Origin: Gonocerus acuteangulatus
Taxonomy: Eukaryota; Arthropoda; Insecta; Hemiptera; Coreidae
Assembly: GCA_946811695.1 (NCBI GenBank)
Contig: OX328124.1
Coordinates: 31,681,648-31,745,647 of the forward strand
Direction of reading: 5' to 3'
DNA length: 64,000 nucleotides
Within the stretch, counting starts at the first letter, position 1, and the number at the start of each line of letters is the position of its first letter. The position numbers were made by a program, and so were the translations under genes. The notes below the pieces were generated by a model. It worked only from the letters and a program-made list of their open reading frames with translations, was not told the DNA's origin and did no database searches. Positions 14,016 through 24,889 of the stretch are shown piece by piece.

Positions 14016-17000
14016 TCCTTAATTAGAGCAAAAACCTTTACACATAAGGTTCACGTCACCTTTGTTCTATTGAAAAAAAAACAACAAAAAAACTTACTTT
14101 CCCCAAAACTGCAATGCTCCCACTTCCTGGAGCTGAGGAAGGACAAGGCTGTGATATATCTTCTTCCTAAAAGTCTCCCATTAATATAGTGGGCCTGAAA
14201 TGCATGCGCCTGGACCATGGTCCCTCACCACCAATATATTTGTACTTAGTTGGGCAAGGGTAAAACTAACCTATATCAGCACAAAATAAAAATAAATAGT
14301 TTTGTTCTTTTATATTTTTTATTAACAGCTGACTCAATGATTACATTTTAATTCAATTTTGTTCTGAAGTAATCCCCAAGTTCTAATAGGCCAATTTTTA
14401 TTTTTTACAACACATGTTTCTCATTAGTTAGGCCGGATATCTACCGAGTTTTGATACTAGAAAGTAAAAATAATGGCTGGTATGGGCAAATTAATAATCT
14501 TTCTTATTTTACAACAAATCTTTCTCGCTTGCTGTGTACGACGGTTAGTATGGGGGAGTCAATTATTTGGCTGCTAATGGACCAATTTTACTAGTTAACA
14601 AACTCATTTAATCGTTTGTTTTGAGATTTATATATACCAAGTTTTGAGACTAAAGAACCAACATTTTGATCTATCCTGTTACATATATCATACGATACAA
14701 CATGATTTAATTTTGCTCTTGTATGCTATTTACTTTACTACAGTGACCTATATATTATCGAACTGCTCTTAATGATGTATGTAGTTCTAAAATGTTTGAC
14801 TTTTTTTTTTATATTCTCAATGGTTTTCAGGTTGAAGTTCATTGTATTATATTGACTGATGTATTGCTGCTGTGTAAAATGACTAGAGGCTCACAACTGA
14901 AGGTAATTCGACCCCCTTATCAGGTACATCGTCTCCTTATTGAAGAACTTTCGAGGGACACTCCCACTTTAGGTGTTGTCCATCTTTCTGAGTACTCTAC
15001 GCCTGTAGCTGCATTCCTTTTAACATCTCCCGACCAAAAGACAATAAAGGTATTTTTTTCATTTTAAACCTAAATTTTCTTGAATACATAATTGCAATTT
15101 AATCACACCTAATGATGCAATTTAGGTTAAATAATTAAACCTAGGTAACGTATAATTAAACTTATTTTTTATTTAGGACTTCGCTACCAGTTTACGACGT
15201 GCTGAAGGCTTGTACAATACAGCAAAGCAAGCTAGCTATGATACTTGGAGAGTTGAGCCCGATTCAAGGTAGGTTATTTATGATGAACATTATTACTTTA
15301 TGATGAACATTATTACTTTATGATGAACATTATGAGTGTATAACATTCTCCTATCATAGTTTAAGTGTAGGATTTTACCTTGAGTCTTCCCATTCTATAA
15401 GGAGGAAAACTGGCTCATGATGTCTGTCTAGTTACGCATGTCCAGCAAGGCCCTAGCATCTGCTACTATTGGCATACTTTTCTGAGTGTCGTACATTTAT
15501 TTTCTCTTTCTTCTTTTTAAACCGGTCTCTGGACAGGCTGTAGCAGGGATACAAATATTTTACTATTTAAAAATGTATAATATTCATAAAATAAAATAAA
15601 AAATTCCGTCCCTTAACAAGCCATGAGGGCCCAGAGGGGCAGATACTATAGAGGTATCTGATTCATGACCATACGGCACACTAAGGAGACAGTGTGGTCA
15701 GTATTATGTTCTGGCTGCCTTATTTTCCCCTTCGCAGGTACCCATTAATAAATTAATTAAAGGCTGGGTTGGCCTAGGGATGGTCAGGGTGGCCGAACTC
15801 AACCCACGAACGAAGTCACTAGAAGATATATTTAGTGCATTTGAACTCAAGTCCTCCAGCATATTAGTCCCCTACCACTGAGCATACCTCGCCCCCAAAT
15901 TATTATTTAAAAATGTACACATTATTTATTTTTATACTGTTGTGATTATTTATTATTTAAAATAAAAACGATTTTAATTACTTTAATAAGTTTTATTTTA
16001 TTAAATTGATTTAATCTCAGGGATAGAAGTTCCGAGTGAATGAATAATATAATATTTATTTTTAGACAATTCCGAAATACAAAACAATATTAAAATACAT
16101 ACAAATAATAATAAAAGAATTAAAAATTACAAAAAAATAATTTTACCTCTGAACCAACTCACTTTCAATAAAACCCCAATATACTGCGCTTCAGTAATTT
16201 CTTCTTCAAGGTGATACGCTTTCGCTTTCTTGCTAGGTCTCGTGCATAGAATGGATAATTGATGTTCCGGACTCCGCCGTTTTCTCAAACTGTCCTTTAT
16301 TATAGACAGCAATGGACTGAACACTGCACTCTACGACTGCTAGGAATAGACTTGACTCCGTGCTCCTCGGAGGATAGCTATAGACTGACCACTGTACTCT
16401 ACAACTGCTAGGAATAGACTTGACTCCGTACTCCTCGGAGTATAGCTATAGACTGACGCCTTGCTAGCGGGAAAGTTGGCGTCCTTTATTTCCAACATCC
16501 GCATTTTTGCCGGTTTTTATATGAAAATAATAATTATATTTTTGTAACTTCAAATCATTTATTTATTGTCACCTGAATGTACATTTAATATGTATATATT
16601 GTACATCAGTATTGTCCAAAAATATTATTAATTTTGATCGTATATAATGTACGATGTTAATTGTATATATGGTTTGTGATTTGCGCGGGCTTTTCAAAAT
16701 ATCGATGGTTATTTGAATTTAAAAATATTTTCGAGAATATAATATATCATTACAATACATTATTTTTAATTTTTAAGTGTGTGGTATTGTTTGAAAAAGG
16801 GTAAATGAGTACAATGTTACGTGTTGCATTCATTGTAAAACATTTTGAAAACAAAGGGAAGGAAAGTTCAAAAGAACTGCATAGAAGGGCAAGATACAGC
16901 CCGATAGTTGGAATCATTGCTCGTCTTCCATTCAGATGTAATTTAAAGGACATCTAAATGAAATCTGATGGTGAAACAGAGAACTATTAGTTCCTCTGAA

Positions 17001-18441
17001 ATCCTCTAGATACCAGATAGAACCAAGAACAGAACTTCTCTTCAAGTCATCCGCATTCAAGGCTGTAACTCGTAACACAGCAAAAACTGTTCGACAAGTC
17101 AACAGCACTAGAGGCTCGGCTCTCTCCGTATAATAAATATTAAATCATTAAAGAAATTGATAAAAAGCCAACCTCCTTTTCATTGAGTGATAGAAACCAA
17201 CAACATGACCACCACATATTCCAGTACATACTTCTTTGATTTTCTTTTCATTTCAGTGGAGGCTGCAGTAGTTCTGTTGAAATGATTGAAGGCTGTTCTC
17301 CCGTCAGTAATGTTTCAAGGGGTCTGAGCGTGGAATCAGAAGCAAGGCCTCTATCTCACAGCTCCGATGAAGCCCTTCCTCAATCGTAAGTTTATTTATC
17401 CTACTTATAGACGTAGTCGACGTATCTCTTGAGAAATCAAACTTATATTTTTAAAGCAATTACATTTTGTGTGATAATCTCTGAAAATCCATCAACAACC
17501 GTAGATGAAAGAACTCAACCTGCTGCAGGCGGAGCTCGATTCCGCATGAGAATCCAAGGTGTTAGACACTGGTCCACAGAGAGACCTTAAAAAATCAATA
17601 TATATTGTTTCGTTGATTAGTTTATACATTTTTTTATATAAAAAAATAATTTCGTTTAGAGCCTACTGCTCAAATTCAGGAACATGATTTTTTTTTGTTT
17701 TTTTGAATTGTCTTTAAAAATCAAAATAAAAAAAATAACAAAAAACAGCATATTTATGCTAATATATTTATGTACATTGTCATATTATTCAGAAATATAT
17801 TTGTATATTTTTACATAAAAATCTTTTGTTTCTACTTGTCACTCAAACCACTGGAGAATGGTCGCTATTGAAGTGACGGAAAAGCTTCATAAACTTCTCA
17901 AACCGATCAGATCAGCTGTGTTTTAATCAATTTTTCCTATACATCATTATGAAATATATTGTTTAGGAATTTTATTTCTGTTTTTTTACTGCTTTAGATC
18001 AATTTTTTATAATATTAATGTTGCCTTTAATTGCCCTCTTCATTTTATTTCTTTCTTTATCAATAATATGAATATCACAATTAAATGTGTTTTTCCTGAA
18101 TCACGTGATACGTCAGTGCTTTTAGCACTTTCCGAAGGTTTACTCCAGCCCCAAAGTACTAATTTGTCCAAAGTTATACAGCTCCGTGAAGGATTTTTTT
18201 TTCCCCAATGCGTATATTCTTGACAAGCTTTTTAATCATACGTCACTTCTGTTTCAGGCAAGATACTCTCCGAGTAATTGTTCCTCAGCTTGGCCAATCT
18301 CTGCCCGATCTTAAAGAAGCTGGAAGAAGATGGCTCGCACCTCCACCACCTGCTCCTCCAAGAGGCATATCGTATCCACCACCTTCTCCTCCACTCCGTC
18401 GTACTCATGCCATTCGACACAATACTGTCACAGATCAATAA
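2630..18441 (+). CDS. PLEKHG5: PLEKHG5-type RhoGEF (DH-PH), 3' part of gene, 14 exons
   Basis: Joined exons are 2630-2671, 4765-4829, 4911-5042, 5117-5213, 6480-6625, 8171-8371, 8504-8614, 11247-11396, 12140-12250, 13000-13146, 14831-15049, 15177-15268, 17257-17385 and 18258-18441. All have AG/GT borders and their phases match, giving 607 codons plus stop. The product would activate Rho-family GTPases at membranes by nucleotide exchange. A DH domain starts at IWELVQTEVAYIHTLK, includes LFSNIEE and the MLVKPMQRLTKYSLLL helix, and ends at SRIESYDVV. A PH domain follows (VHCIILTDVLLLCK, VIRPPYQV). The tail has RVIVPQLGQSLPDL and a PPPPAPP/PPPSPP stretch. The layout matches vertebrate PLEKHG5; PLEKHG6 is the main alternative. 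The first exon starts with two bases of a split codon, so upstream exons lie outside the window. The introns hold many mobile elements. Confidence 0.88.
2790..4650 (-). mobile_element. Degenerate Penelope-like element reverse transcriptase
   Basis: The minus strand, read across several frameshifts and stops, gives Penelope RT blocks in order: GLVIGSPHSP then VVTNIFMENLEQWVMEK (thumb side of the active-site region); a relic of the YVDD box as RHGRC/DDVCAVW; FSVGEKIDGSRSFLHVMI; the TVYHKSALPE relic of the KPTHT block; and QYNQHPAQKKGTLEGSI. It ends in GVYLLPCNCGKVFLG, the start of a GIY-YIG endonuclease, and is then cut off near 2795. It lies antisense in a RhoGEF intron. No frame is intact. 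Confidence 0.8.
4765..4829 (+). CDS. PLEKHG5: RhoGEF exon, serine-rich linker
   Basis: Acceptor TTTTTCAG, donor GTAAAG. It encodes KDSSENRTNKLFSHPSRKTS, low-complexity and polar, upstream of the DH domain. Confidence 0.65.
4911..5042 (+). CDS. PLEKHG5: RhoGEF exon, serine-rich linker
   Basis: Acceptor CATTTACAG, donor GTAACC, 44 codons in phase 0. It contains SRQRWSGLFGNSK, a basic segment resembling the region upstream of the DH domain in PLEKHG5. The other open frame runs into a stop after joining to the next exon, which decides the frame. Confidence 0.75.
5117..5213 (+). CDS. PLEKHG5: RhoGEF exon, pre-DH helix
   Basis: Acceptor TATTTTAG, donor GTAAGT. It encodes DSKMEILIEKLSCYSKFGIP and HDEDLEE. 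The last T is completed to a serine codon by the next exon. Confidence 0.8.
5520..5700 (+). repeat. Possible tRNA-derived SINE fragment
   Basis: GGTGGACCTGATTTCAAACC at about 5551 resembles a Pol III B box, and a weaker A-box-like stretch precedes it. No TSD or poly-A was found, so this is tentative. Confidence 0.25.
5706..6370. mobile_element. hAT-like non-autonomous repeat
   Basis: The left end CAGGGTTTATACTGC and right end TAGTAGACATCCTG form imperfect inverted termini of the hAT type. A clean 8-bp duplication is not visible. From about 5980 to 6360 the sequence matches a second copy at 29015-29433 in the same orientation, with shared blocks such as GGCATGAAATTTGCATTT and GTTAAGGCTTTTTCTTTTTA. 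Confidence 0.55.
6480..6625 (+). CDS. PLEKHG5: RhoGEF exon, start of DH domain
   Basis: Acceptor TTGATTCAG, donor GTATGT. The motif AAIWELVQTEVAYIHTLKLV is the first conserved block (CR1) of Dbl-homology domains, with the glutamate that contacts the GTPase switch region in this family. Confidence 0.9.
6908..7491. mobile_element. pogo/Tigger-like MITE
   Basis: This 584-bp element has inverted termini of about 25 bp (CAATAAAACCTCTTTAACCT on the left; the complement of CAGTAAAACCTTGTTAACCT on the right) and TA duplications at 6906-6907 and 7492-7493. The terminal sequence resembles pogo/Tigger ends that read CAG-TAAAACCT-TTAACC. No transposase remains. Confidence 0.75.
8171..8371 (+). CDS. PLEKHG5: RhoGEF exon, DH domain
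   Basis: Acceptor TTTTTCAG, donor GTAATT, 67 codons. It contains SRLFSNIEEISFCNFTLWSR, which matches the LFSNIEEI block of PLEKHG5/6 DH domains. Confidence 0.9.
8504..8614 (+). CDS. PLEKHG5: RhoGEF exon, DH domain
   Basis: Acceptor CTGTTTTAG, donor GTTCGT, 37 codons. It contains ELFGPYVIYCSEQSECQKYC, equivalent to the LFKPYIRYCMEE segment in the vertebrate protein. Confidence 0.87.
8977..9570. repeat. Foldback repeat, about 0.6 kb
   Basis: Outer arms at about 8977-9043 and 9500-9570 (shared block CCACCACATCTAGGTCAGAG and complement) and inner arms at 9077-9148 and 9180-9255 are reverse complements around a centre near 9165. The right arm carries roughly 230 bp of extra sequence. The ORFs here are incidental. 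Confidence 0.7.
9815..10018. repeat. GC-richer element end, A-run and TA microsatellite
   Basis: A GC-rich block (GGTCGGCCGCTTGAGCGGCC is itself palindromic) leads into a 22-base A-run at 9969-9990 and then a TA repeat at 9991-10018. The A-run suggests the 3' end of a retroposed element of unknown family. The CCTTGCCCATTCC motif recurs in the hairpin at 10304-10350. Confidence 0.45.
10304..10350. repeat. Perfect 18-bp hairpin
   Basis: TGCGGGAATGGGCAAGGA at 10304-10321 is followed, after an 11-base loop, by its exact complement at 10333-10350. It sits in a RhoGEF intron. Confidence 0.8.
10592..10999. mobile_element. MITE with 36-bp terminal inverted repeats
   Basis: Positions 10592-10627 and 10964-10999 are inverted copies with two mismatches; the core is CAGAGCACAACTAGACCAAG. 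TA lies at both borders, compatible with a TA duplication. A block with TAATACTCTATAATGCCAT is duplicated inside, near 10898 and 10925. Confidence 0.75.
11247..11396 (+). CDS. PLEKHG5: RhoGEF exon, DH CR3 helix
   Basis: Acceptor TTATTATAG, donor GTGAGT, 50 codons. It carries LLEMLVKPMQRLTKYSLLLK, the most conserved DH helix (the KPxQRxTKYPLLL signature, with S for P here). Confidence 0.95.
12140..12250 (+). CDS. PLEKHG5: RhoGEF exon, end of DH domain
   Basis: Acceptor AATTTTCAG, donor GTAAGA, 37 codons. It encodes MDAFVNNVNTTLKQKEDIES and SRIESYDVV, the terminal DH helix and the DH-PH linker. Confidence 0.9.
13000..13146 (+). CDS. PLEKHG5: RhoGEF exon, DH-PH linker and start of PH domain
   Basis: Acceptor ATTTTTAG, donor GTAAGC, 49 codons. 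It contains MPGCNPLQKRQLIAEADLKL, equivalent to the PIPGASPEETRQLLLEGSL segment. A SINE sits 18 bp inside the following intron. Confidence 0.88.
13165..13356 (-). mobile_element. 5S rRNA-derived SINE
   Basis: On the minus strand the element starts GCCAACGGCCATAGCCACG and contains the 5S internal promoter stretch GATCACCGAAGTTAAGCAAC, ending the 5S-like head with GTGCTGTTGGC. A body with the hairpin tail GGCGCTAATAGCC...GATGCGCCG and a poly-A follows. A perfect 13-bp TSD (CCTTAGGTTTATT) flanks it at 13152-13164 and 13357-13369. The 5S head lacks about ten bases of the usual 3' arm, so this is not a functional rRNA gene. Confidence 0.93.
13965..14013. repeat. TA microsatellite
   Basis: Uninterrupted TA dinucleotides in the RhoGEF intron before the PH-core exon. 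Confidence 0.95.
14831..15049 (+). CDS. PLEKHG5: RhoGEF exon, PH domain core
   Basis: Acceptor GGTTTTCAG, donor GTATTT, 73 codons. VHCIILTDVLLLCK and LKVIRPPYQVHRLLIEEL match the PH core strands of PLEKHG5 (VYCFLFTDLLLVTK, RVIRPPLLVDKI). Confidence 0.93.
15177..15268 (+). CDS. PLEKHG5: RhoGEF exon, PH C-terminal helix
   Basis: Acceptor TTATTTAG, donor GTAGGT. It encodes FATSLRRAEGLYNTAKQA, the C-terminal PH helix position. A 20-bp tandem repeat begins 12 bp after the donor. Confidence 0.88.
15281..15333. repeat. 20-bp tandem repeat next to a splice donor
   Basis: TGATGAACATTATTACTTTA occurs at 15281-15300 and 15301-15320, with a partial third copy, 12 bp downstream of the exon 15177-15268 donor. 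Confidence 0.95.
15578..15900 (-). mobile_element. tRNA-derived SINE (family S2)
   Basis: This is the reverse complement of the copy at 38489-38861. It includes the tRNA-like head (GGGGGCGAGG, GTTCAAAT B box), the middle (GGTTGGCCTAGGGATGGTCA on the plus strand) and the CCATGAGGGCCC region. A near-perfect 17-bp TSD ending TATTTAAAAATGTA flanks it at 15561-15577 and 15901-15917. Confidence 0.88.
16312..16460. repeat. Two-copy 68-bp tandem repeat
   Basis: GCTAGGAATAGACTTGACTC occurs at 16339 and 16407, and flanking bases repeat with the same 68-bp period. A minus ORF at 16127-16324 overlaps the start but resembles no family I know. Confidence 0.85.
17257..17385 (+). CDS. PLEKHG5: RhoGEF exon, serine-rich tail
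   Basis: Acceptor CATTTCAG, donor GTAAGT. It encodes GGCSSSVEMIEGCSPVSN and LSVESEARPLSHSSDEALP. It is polar and probably disordered, and no domain is recognised. Confidence 0.85.
18258..18441 (+). CDS. PLEKHG5: RhoGEF terminal exon, proline-rich C terminus
   Basis: Acceptor CTGTTTCAG, ending with TAA at 18439-18441. RVIVPQLGQSLPDLKEAGRR is followed by two proline clusters (LAPPPPAPPRG and YPPPSPPLRR), potential SH3-binding sites. Vertebrate PLEKHG5 also carries a RVIVPQL motif. Confidence 0.88.
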
Positions 18442-19816
18442 TCCTGACTTATTGTAGAAAGTGTGTACTGTATGTAAAAAAAAAATACTGTATCTTTTAG
18501 TCACGCCTTTGAAATATGATTTAACAGATATTATTTTACAATTCTAAAAGCTTGATATGTGTATTTTACAAGAAATTTCATGGCTGCACTCAAATCCATT
18601 TGCCATAGAATATAATTTTATAATCCATGATTTTGACCTGATCAATAGGCATTTCAAATATTAAAGTATACAGCTGGCCTATTGCCTCTTTAGGCTCTGT
18701 GAAAAACTATTTATATAAAGAACCATTTCATTGCTTGTGTTTGTGCACACAATGTAACTACTCTCATGTTCATGTCTAAAGAGTTCATGTATATTTGTTA
18801 TAAAGCTGTCTTTGATTTCATGTTGATAAAGTTCCGATGAAGATTCATTGGCACAATTGATAAGAGTTACTAAATTGTTTTGGTCAAGTTCCTTCATTGT
18901 TGTTTCAACTCTGTTATCTATTTTTGTAGGGATGGTGGTATTCACAATGACAATCTTTTTATAGAAACCATAAATATGTCATTCAAGACTGACAAATTTA
19001 TGAAAAGTAAGTGTTCTACTCTACCGAGAAACAAAAATTTATTAAATTATTCATTCAAATTAATTTTGCACATAATATGATTGTATCATAGTGGCCTATT
19101 GTTTATTCGGGTGGATTCCCTATACATTGAAAGCCTATGCTATTTGATATCTTTAAAAATCCCTTGGCTTCATCAATTTTAATGGGCTAAAACCTTCACT
19201 TTTCAATGTGTAATTTTTATGTACACCAAATCCGTAAGACATTCTTAAAATGTATTATTTTCAGTTTGTTATTTGTTGTTTTTTGTTTGCAACTGTTATG
19301 TATAGTCTTGATCGAGTTATTTTAATTTATTGATTTTCTAAACCCTGATATTTAGTTTATGAATTATACAGGCCTCTTTTTTCCCCCCTTTTAAATATAA
19401 TCCCTTCTTGACCGTCAATTGGATTCTAACGATTTTGTTTAACTGTAATCACATAAAAATGACATTATAATTAACAGAAATGAGAGTTTGAGTGCAAAAT
19501 GAAAAAAAACTTTTTTCTTCACATACCCACATACGGTGCTCTATTTATTTTAAAAAGAAACAAGTACGCCAATAGAAGTAGTACACTTTTATCTTCTTAC
19601 AATAACTTTTTTTGATTGCTATCTAATGTGTTCTGTGCAATCATTTGCAAATGGGGAAATGTACTTCTGTATACCTCTAAAATCTCTATTTTTATTGAGA
19701 TCCACCTTGTGTGTTTTCATGATCCTAATAAAATTTCCTGAAAGCATTGAAGATAAAAAGCAAGAAATGACATACGAAAGAAGAAAGAAATTAGTGATAA
19801 CATGAAAGTGCACTGC

Positions 19817-20082
19817 CTTAATTGAATCAGTGATTGCAGAAACCACGTAAGTCAAGAATTTAAAATTTCAAATTAAAGAGAGAAAAAACAACATAACTCC
19901 TGCAAATTTTCAAATAATTGAACATTTTTTCCTCTTTGTCATAACATGTATTTAAGTTGCTGTCATGCAAAAATTACATAGTTTCTATTTAAACCGGCCT
20001 CAGGAAAATTCAAAATGTTATAAAAAACAAATTTGCAAATCTTTTGGACTGAAGTGGTTTCTGTGCTCACCGATTCAATTAT
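19817..20082. repeat. Inverted-repeat element (MITE-like)
   Basis: TTGAATCAGTGATTGCAGAA near 19820 pairs with the complement of TTCTGTGCTCACCGATTCAA near 20058, and the similarity continues inward for about 60 bp. No target duplication was determined. Confidence 0.55.
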
Positions 20083-21350
20083 TTTTTTATTTTTTTTTAC
20101 ACTTGAGTAAAGATTTGGTGTACTTATCATTTTACTAAGTATTTATTATTTTGTTACTACTGGCAGCAAGAGACATCTAGTGATTAGTAATGTATTGACA
20201 AATTTTAAAGTTCCTTATTATTGTTATCAGTATTCAAATATTTACATAAGTTGTATTTAAAACTGTTAAAATAATATGTAATTTAATTTCTAATTTTACT
20301 CTCAAGTAATAGCATACACAAAATAATAATACGTAAAATAAATTTTTACTTGAGGATTTCATAACTGTCATATTTTTATTGGAAGAAAACTAGGCCTTTA
20401 AGACATAGGCTATCAATCGATAACAGAATATGGTCTATACATTTATTTTGACCATTATATTTCAAATATGTAAGATATCCTTTATTTTAATGATTCAAAG
20501 AATTGAAACAAATAAGTCACGAAACATGAACATTTACACTTTTTATAAGAGAATATCGATATTTGGTGCTTATGGTGGCAATTATCTTATTGTTTGTTCA
20601 AAAAATCAGAAAGTCATTACTTTCTGATTTTCTTAAATAATTTCTTTCTTAACTGTGCATATTTGGTCCTACATATTTTTCATAGTAAATTTTTCCATGT
20701 CATAAGAATTTCTGATGATTGTAGTAAAAAGTTGTGGAATAACTTCCGGACAATTGCTCTTTTTGTTAATCCTGCATTGAATACTAGGATAGTTCGTTAA
20801 GATGAGACAAAGCAATAATTTTATAATATAATAATCTAACATAAGACCAAAATGACAAGGAATCCTTTTTGTATTTATAAATTAAGGACTGTACAATTTT
20901 CCCAATTTTCAACATATATGTGAAAATAATCAGGTTTATGATTACAAGAATATGACCTTAATAATGTTAGGCCTCTGAAGATTTCTTCTACTTGAAATAG
21001 TTCGAGTTAAATGGCTCCGTCTTAAGTGTTCTTCGATTAATCATTTGGCTCTTGAGTTATTAATTAAATTCAACAAGAATTCAAGAAAATTTTAATTTAT
21101 TTATTGTGGGTATTCATCATCAAATCTGTTAAATATTGTATATGGAAAAAACATTTGACCATTAGATTGAAATAAGTATTAGAAGTAACATTATATTTTG
21201 CAATAATCTTATATATAAGCTCTTTCGTGATATAACATTTTTATATACTTCTTTTATTTATTTATTTTTCAATATCATGTCAGTAAAAATAAATTTATTT
21301 TTAAAATTCACTTGAAACATTAATTAGTTAGAGCATGTATGTATGTAAAT

Positions 21351-21354
21351 ATAT

Positions 21355-21411
<57 letters not shown>

Positions 21412-21417
21412 ATATAT
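21351..21417. repeat. TA microsatellite
   Basis: Interrupted TA dinucleotide tract. Confidence 0.9.
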
Positions 21418-22170
21418 ACAGTTTTTGGGGGGTTCAGCATCTCTCCCCGGAGATTTTGTTGCTCTGCTGTGATATTTTGTTGGACATTTCTCTTACTTCA
21501 TTTGATTTCTATGATTTCTGCTTGGTGGTCGACAGATAAATGTGTGTACTTCCACATTTATCTCTTGACCTCCTGGCAGAAAACATGGATATTGAGAAGA
21601 GACTGGAGATTCATCCAGTAAAATATCTTATACTGAAGAACAACACTGTGGATAGAGAAGTCGTATCCCAACAACAAATAATGAAGCTACATGGACAATA
21701 TTATATACTAGCTGTGGCAAAACAAAATAAGTGCAATTTAGGTATGAGGGGAGGAAACGTAAAAAAAATTAAAATTAATTCTGAGGATTTATTAATTGAG
21801 CCATGAAATATGCATTTATTAAAGTTTATATTATATATATATTTGCTTTTAATTGGTTTTAATTTGTGATAACATTGAACTATGACGGAGCCATTTTTTT
21901 TATTGAAAAGAATGGTTTGCTACTGAAGCACAATCATAAAAATTTGTTTGGTTTCAATGTACTGTTGCAAAACGTTTTATGGCTTGCTTTCATTTCATTA
22001 AATTTTAATTGTTCATATTTAGAAATTCAATGATCAGTTGCAAGTAGATATTATGTTTAGTGCAGAAAAACAAAATATTTTTCATGATTAGTATTGATGA
22101 AGAGACTTATAAATTTGTTGCTTTTTTTTTTGGAGTCGAAGATTGGAAAGTTAATTCCTATTTGGGAAGA

Positions 22171-22450
22171 TAACATACCTTTTCATTGCTTTGGCCATCT
22201 AGGATATTACTGATTTTTATAAATAAAATTCTAAATGTATTATACAACTCAATTTTTGTTCGGAAAGAAGGTAATTTTGAATTAAGATTTTTTGGAGTTG
22301 AACAGAGCTATTTCCAACCTGTAAAATGTCAGTGGTATTGAGTTTGTTAAGAAAAATTACCTTTTCATTGCTATGACCCTCTAGGATATTACTGATGTTG
22401 ATACATAAAAAATCCTAAACGCATTACACATCAATTTAAGTTTGGAAATA
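22171..22450. repeat. Direct repeat, two diverged copies
   Basis: Blocks at about 22171-22266 and 22351-22450 share ACCTTTTCATTGCT and CTAGGATATTACTGAT with conserved spacing, a period of about 180 bp. Confidence 0.75.
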
Positions 22451-24405
22451 ATTCAAGATATGGACATTTTATCAACTCCTCAGCCTACCTTTAAGGATTC
22501 ATGCTTGATGCTGAATTGTGGTCAGACTATAATTCAATTTCATATCCTGAGCTTAATCATTGATCTAAGAAATTTATATACATACGAATATCAATTTTTA
22601 TAAATTTTGATTATTTTATTTCTGCGTGAATTAGAAGAAAACAGAATTCAAATATGGATTATTTATTATTTTTATGAAAGTCTAATGATCTCTGTTAAAA
22701 TAATATTTACTGTGATCTAGGATTTACAAAGACTTGTAATTTCTAAGAAAAAATATATGTAAAAAAGATATAGGTGTAAAGCAACAGAGAATAAACGTAA
22801 ATTTTATAAGCTTAAACAGTATTGCGTCTATGCTTTCTTAAGTTTTTATTGAAAAGAAATATTTGAAAAAAGTTAATAAATCATAATAGAGTTTAGAATA
22901 TAGAATTTTATTTTGTGTAAGAAATAAGTATTATAAAAGAAACAGCTGCCCAGTTAAAGTTTCCAATCACTTGTACGCTATAATCTCATCAGATCAATTT
23001 GCCTTAAAAAAAAAAAAAAAAAAAATAGAAGAAAACAACTCTGTCAATTTTGTGAACAATATAAGTGAAAGAACTGACAATTACCTTTGTCTATATATAA
23101 TTCAAAATCAATTTCTACCGTCAGTCTCAATTTTTAAGAAATGTTACTCTCTTAGAGAAATGGTGGACCAGAATCTCCCTTTTATAAAATCATTACCCCA
23201 TCTTCATTAGCAGTATTCTAAATATGTATTAAAAATAGTGCATATCAATAAGTGTCGTGTAATTCATCAATTTTATTTAAGATATCTTCATTTGAAGGAT
23301 TTTGTTTTAAACTACAAATGACCTTATCTAGTCACTTAAAATAATATAATTTTGGCATTCATAAAAGAATGTTTTATTGTTAATTTTTTATTAGTTTATT
23401 TATTTTGTTATATATTTATTTATTGTAGTTTATAATCTATTTAATACAGAATTGATGTTCAGTAAGCACAGTTTTAGGATATTAGTGGTGTCACAAATTA
23501 TTAGTCTAACTGTTATAAAGTAGTACTTAATCTAGATTAGTAAAAGAAGGCCTAAATTAAATTAGTGTTTTAGGTTTAGATCTGTGTTAGTTGGAAACCC
23601 ATCTGAAGCTCAGATTTTTTAATGATCGCATATCTTTATTTATTTATTACTCAATCAGGGTTAATGTTTAATGTTGGAGTTTAATATTGCCTTCGAGTGC
23701 AATAAATGATTGTATTACCAAAAGGCAATGTGTTTTTGTCGATGAATTACAAATTTTAAACGTATGGCCGTAAACACCCCATATATTTATTGAATCAAAC
23801 TGAAAGGACCAAAGAAAAATTTTTGCTTTAAAATAAGTTGCTGATACTTCTCTCATTTATATTCATAAGTATTTATATGTAGGTTGACTAGGGCCTAAGG
23901 ATTATAAATCCGTCTTAATTGTACGCTTGTAATAATTGTAGACATAACTGATTGATCTCAAATATTTATTTATAATTGCATGGTGGTGATAAGTACTTTT
24001 GTACAATTACATCAAAATCCATGATGCATTGTATGAAGACCAACATATAGTCTTTTATGTAAAACAAAAATAAATAAAAAATAACAAAAAAAAAGCTTAT
24101 TGTGATGTTTTTGCTATGTTTTCACGTTTCTCTCTTATTTAATTAATGTATATGTACCTGTTAGTAGTAATACTATTCATTGCTTTAGTTTAGATTTGTG
24201 AAAACTGTAATGATGGTGTGTAGAAAAAGTGCCTTTTTGCTTATTTATGTTCTGTAAATAAAATGCTTATTGTCTTAGAAAGTGAAGCAGTTATCACAAA
24301 AAAAAATAATCATTTCTTGTTTATCATTTAGATACTCCCCTACCCCTCTGGAAATTTTGGTATTTAATTCATCATTTACCTTTTGTTGGGAAATTTATAT
24401 TTCCC

Positions 24406-24524
24406 AGGGGAGGGAGGGAAGGAGGGAGAGAGAGAGAGAGAGGGAGGGAGGGAGGGAGAGAGAGGTGAGGAAGGGAGAAAGAGAGGGTGGGAGGGAGAAA
24501 GAGAGGGTGGGAGGGAGAGAGAGT
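24406..24524. repeat. GA-rich low-complexity tract
   Basis: Purine tract of GGGA and GAGA units on the plus strand. The arginine/glutamate-rich ORFs read through it are artefacts. Confidence 0.95.
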
Positions 24525-24889
24525 CTGCTTTTTCATTGCCTGTTATACCAACATGGCTTGGAATCCACTGGAAACTGACAGCCCAGTTTTTATGCCGGAG
24601 GTGTGAGATTGCTTCTTGGCAGAGGAAAATGTTCGCACAATCAGTTGGGGATTTTTCTCCTATTGAGATTATGGCAGCTTGGGGGTCAATTAAAAATACA
24701 CCACACTGCTGTGGGCTGGCATTGGGCGAATGCCTCGTTAGCCAATCTTACCACAGTTATCTCCCCATCATAATTACTGGCACATACCCCAACTCCTTGG
24801 CTTATTCCAAACATTTTTGAAAAAGCTCCAGCTCCAGCCCTGGTAGGGGCTAATTTATATCCGTCACTGTAGATGTGCAACCACTCCGT

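Larger units (their letters stand above)
18442..24256 (+). other. RhoGEF 3' UTR and downstream spacer
   Basis: There is no recognisable coding exon. The stretch is AT-rich with many short ORFs. AATAAA occurs near 19727, 20338 and 21287, and TGTAAATAAAATGCTTATTG near 24252 could mark a distal end, so the true polyadenylation site cannot be chosen. An 88-codon ORF at 21540-21806 has no family resemblance I can name. Confidence 0.4.

Noticed and set aside
21540..21806. 88-codon ORF as a gene
   Set aside because: There is no recognisable domain or splice context; it lies in an AT-rich spacer next to a microsatellite.
24282..24820. ORFs of 98 and 145 codons
   Set aside because: They run through a GA-rich tract, with no family resemblance and unlikely composition.
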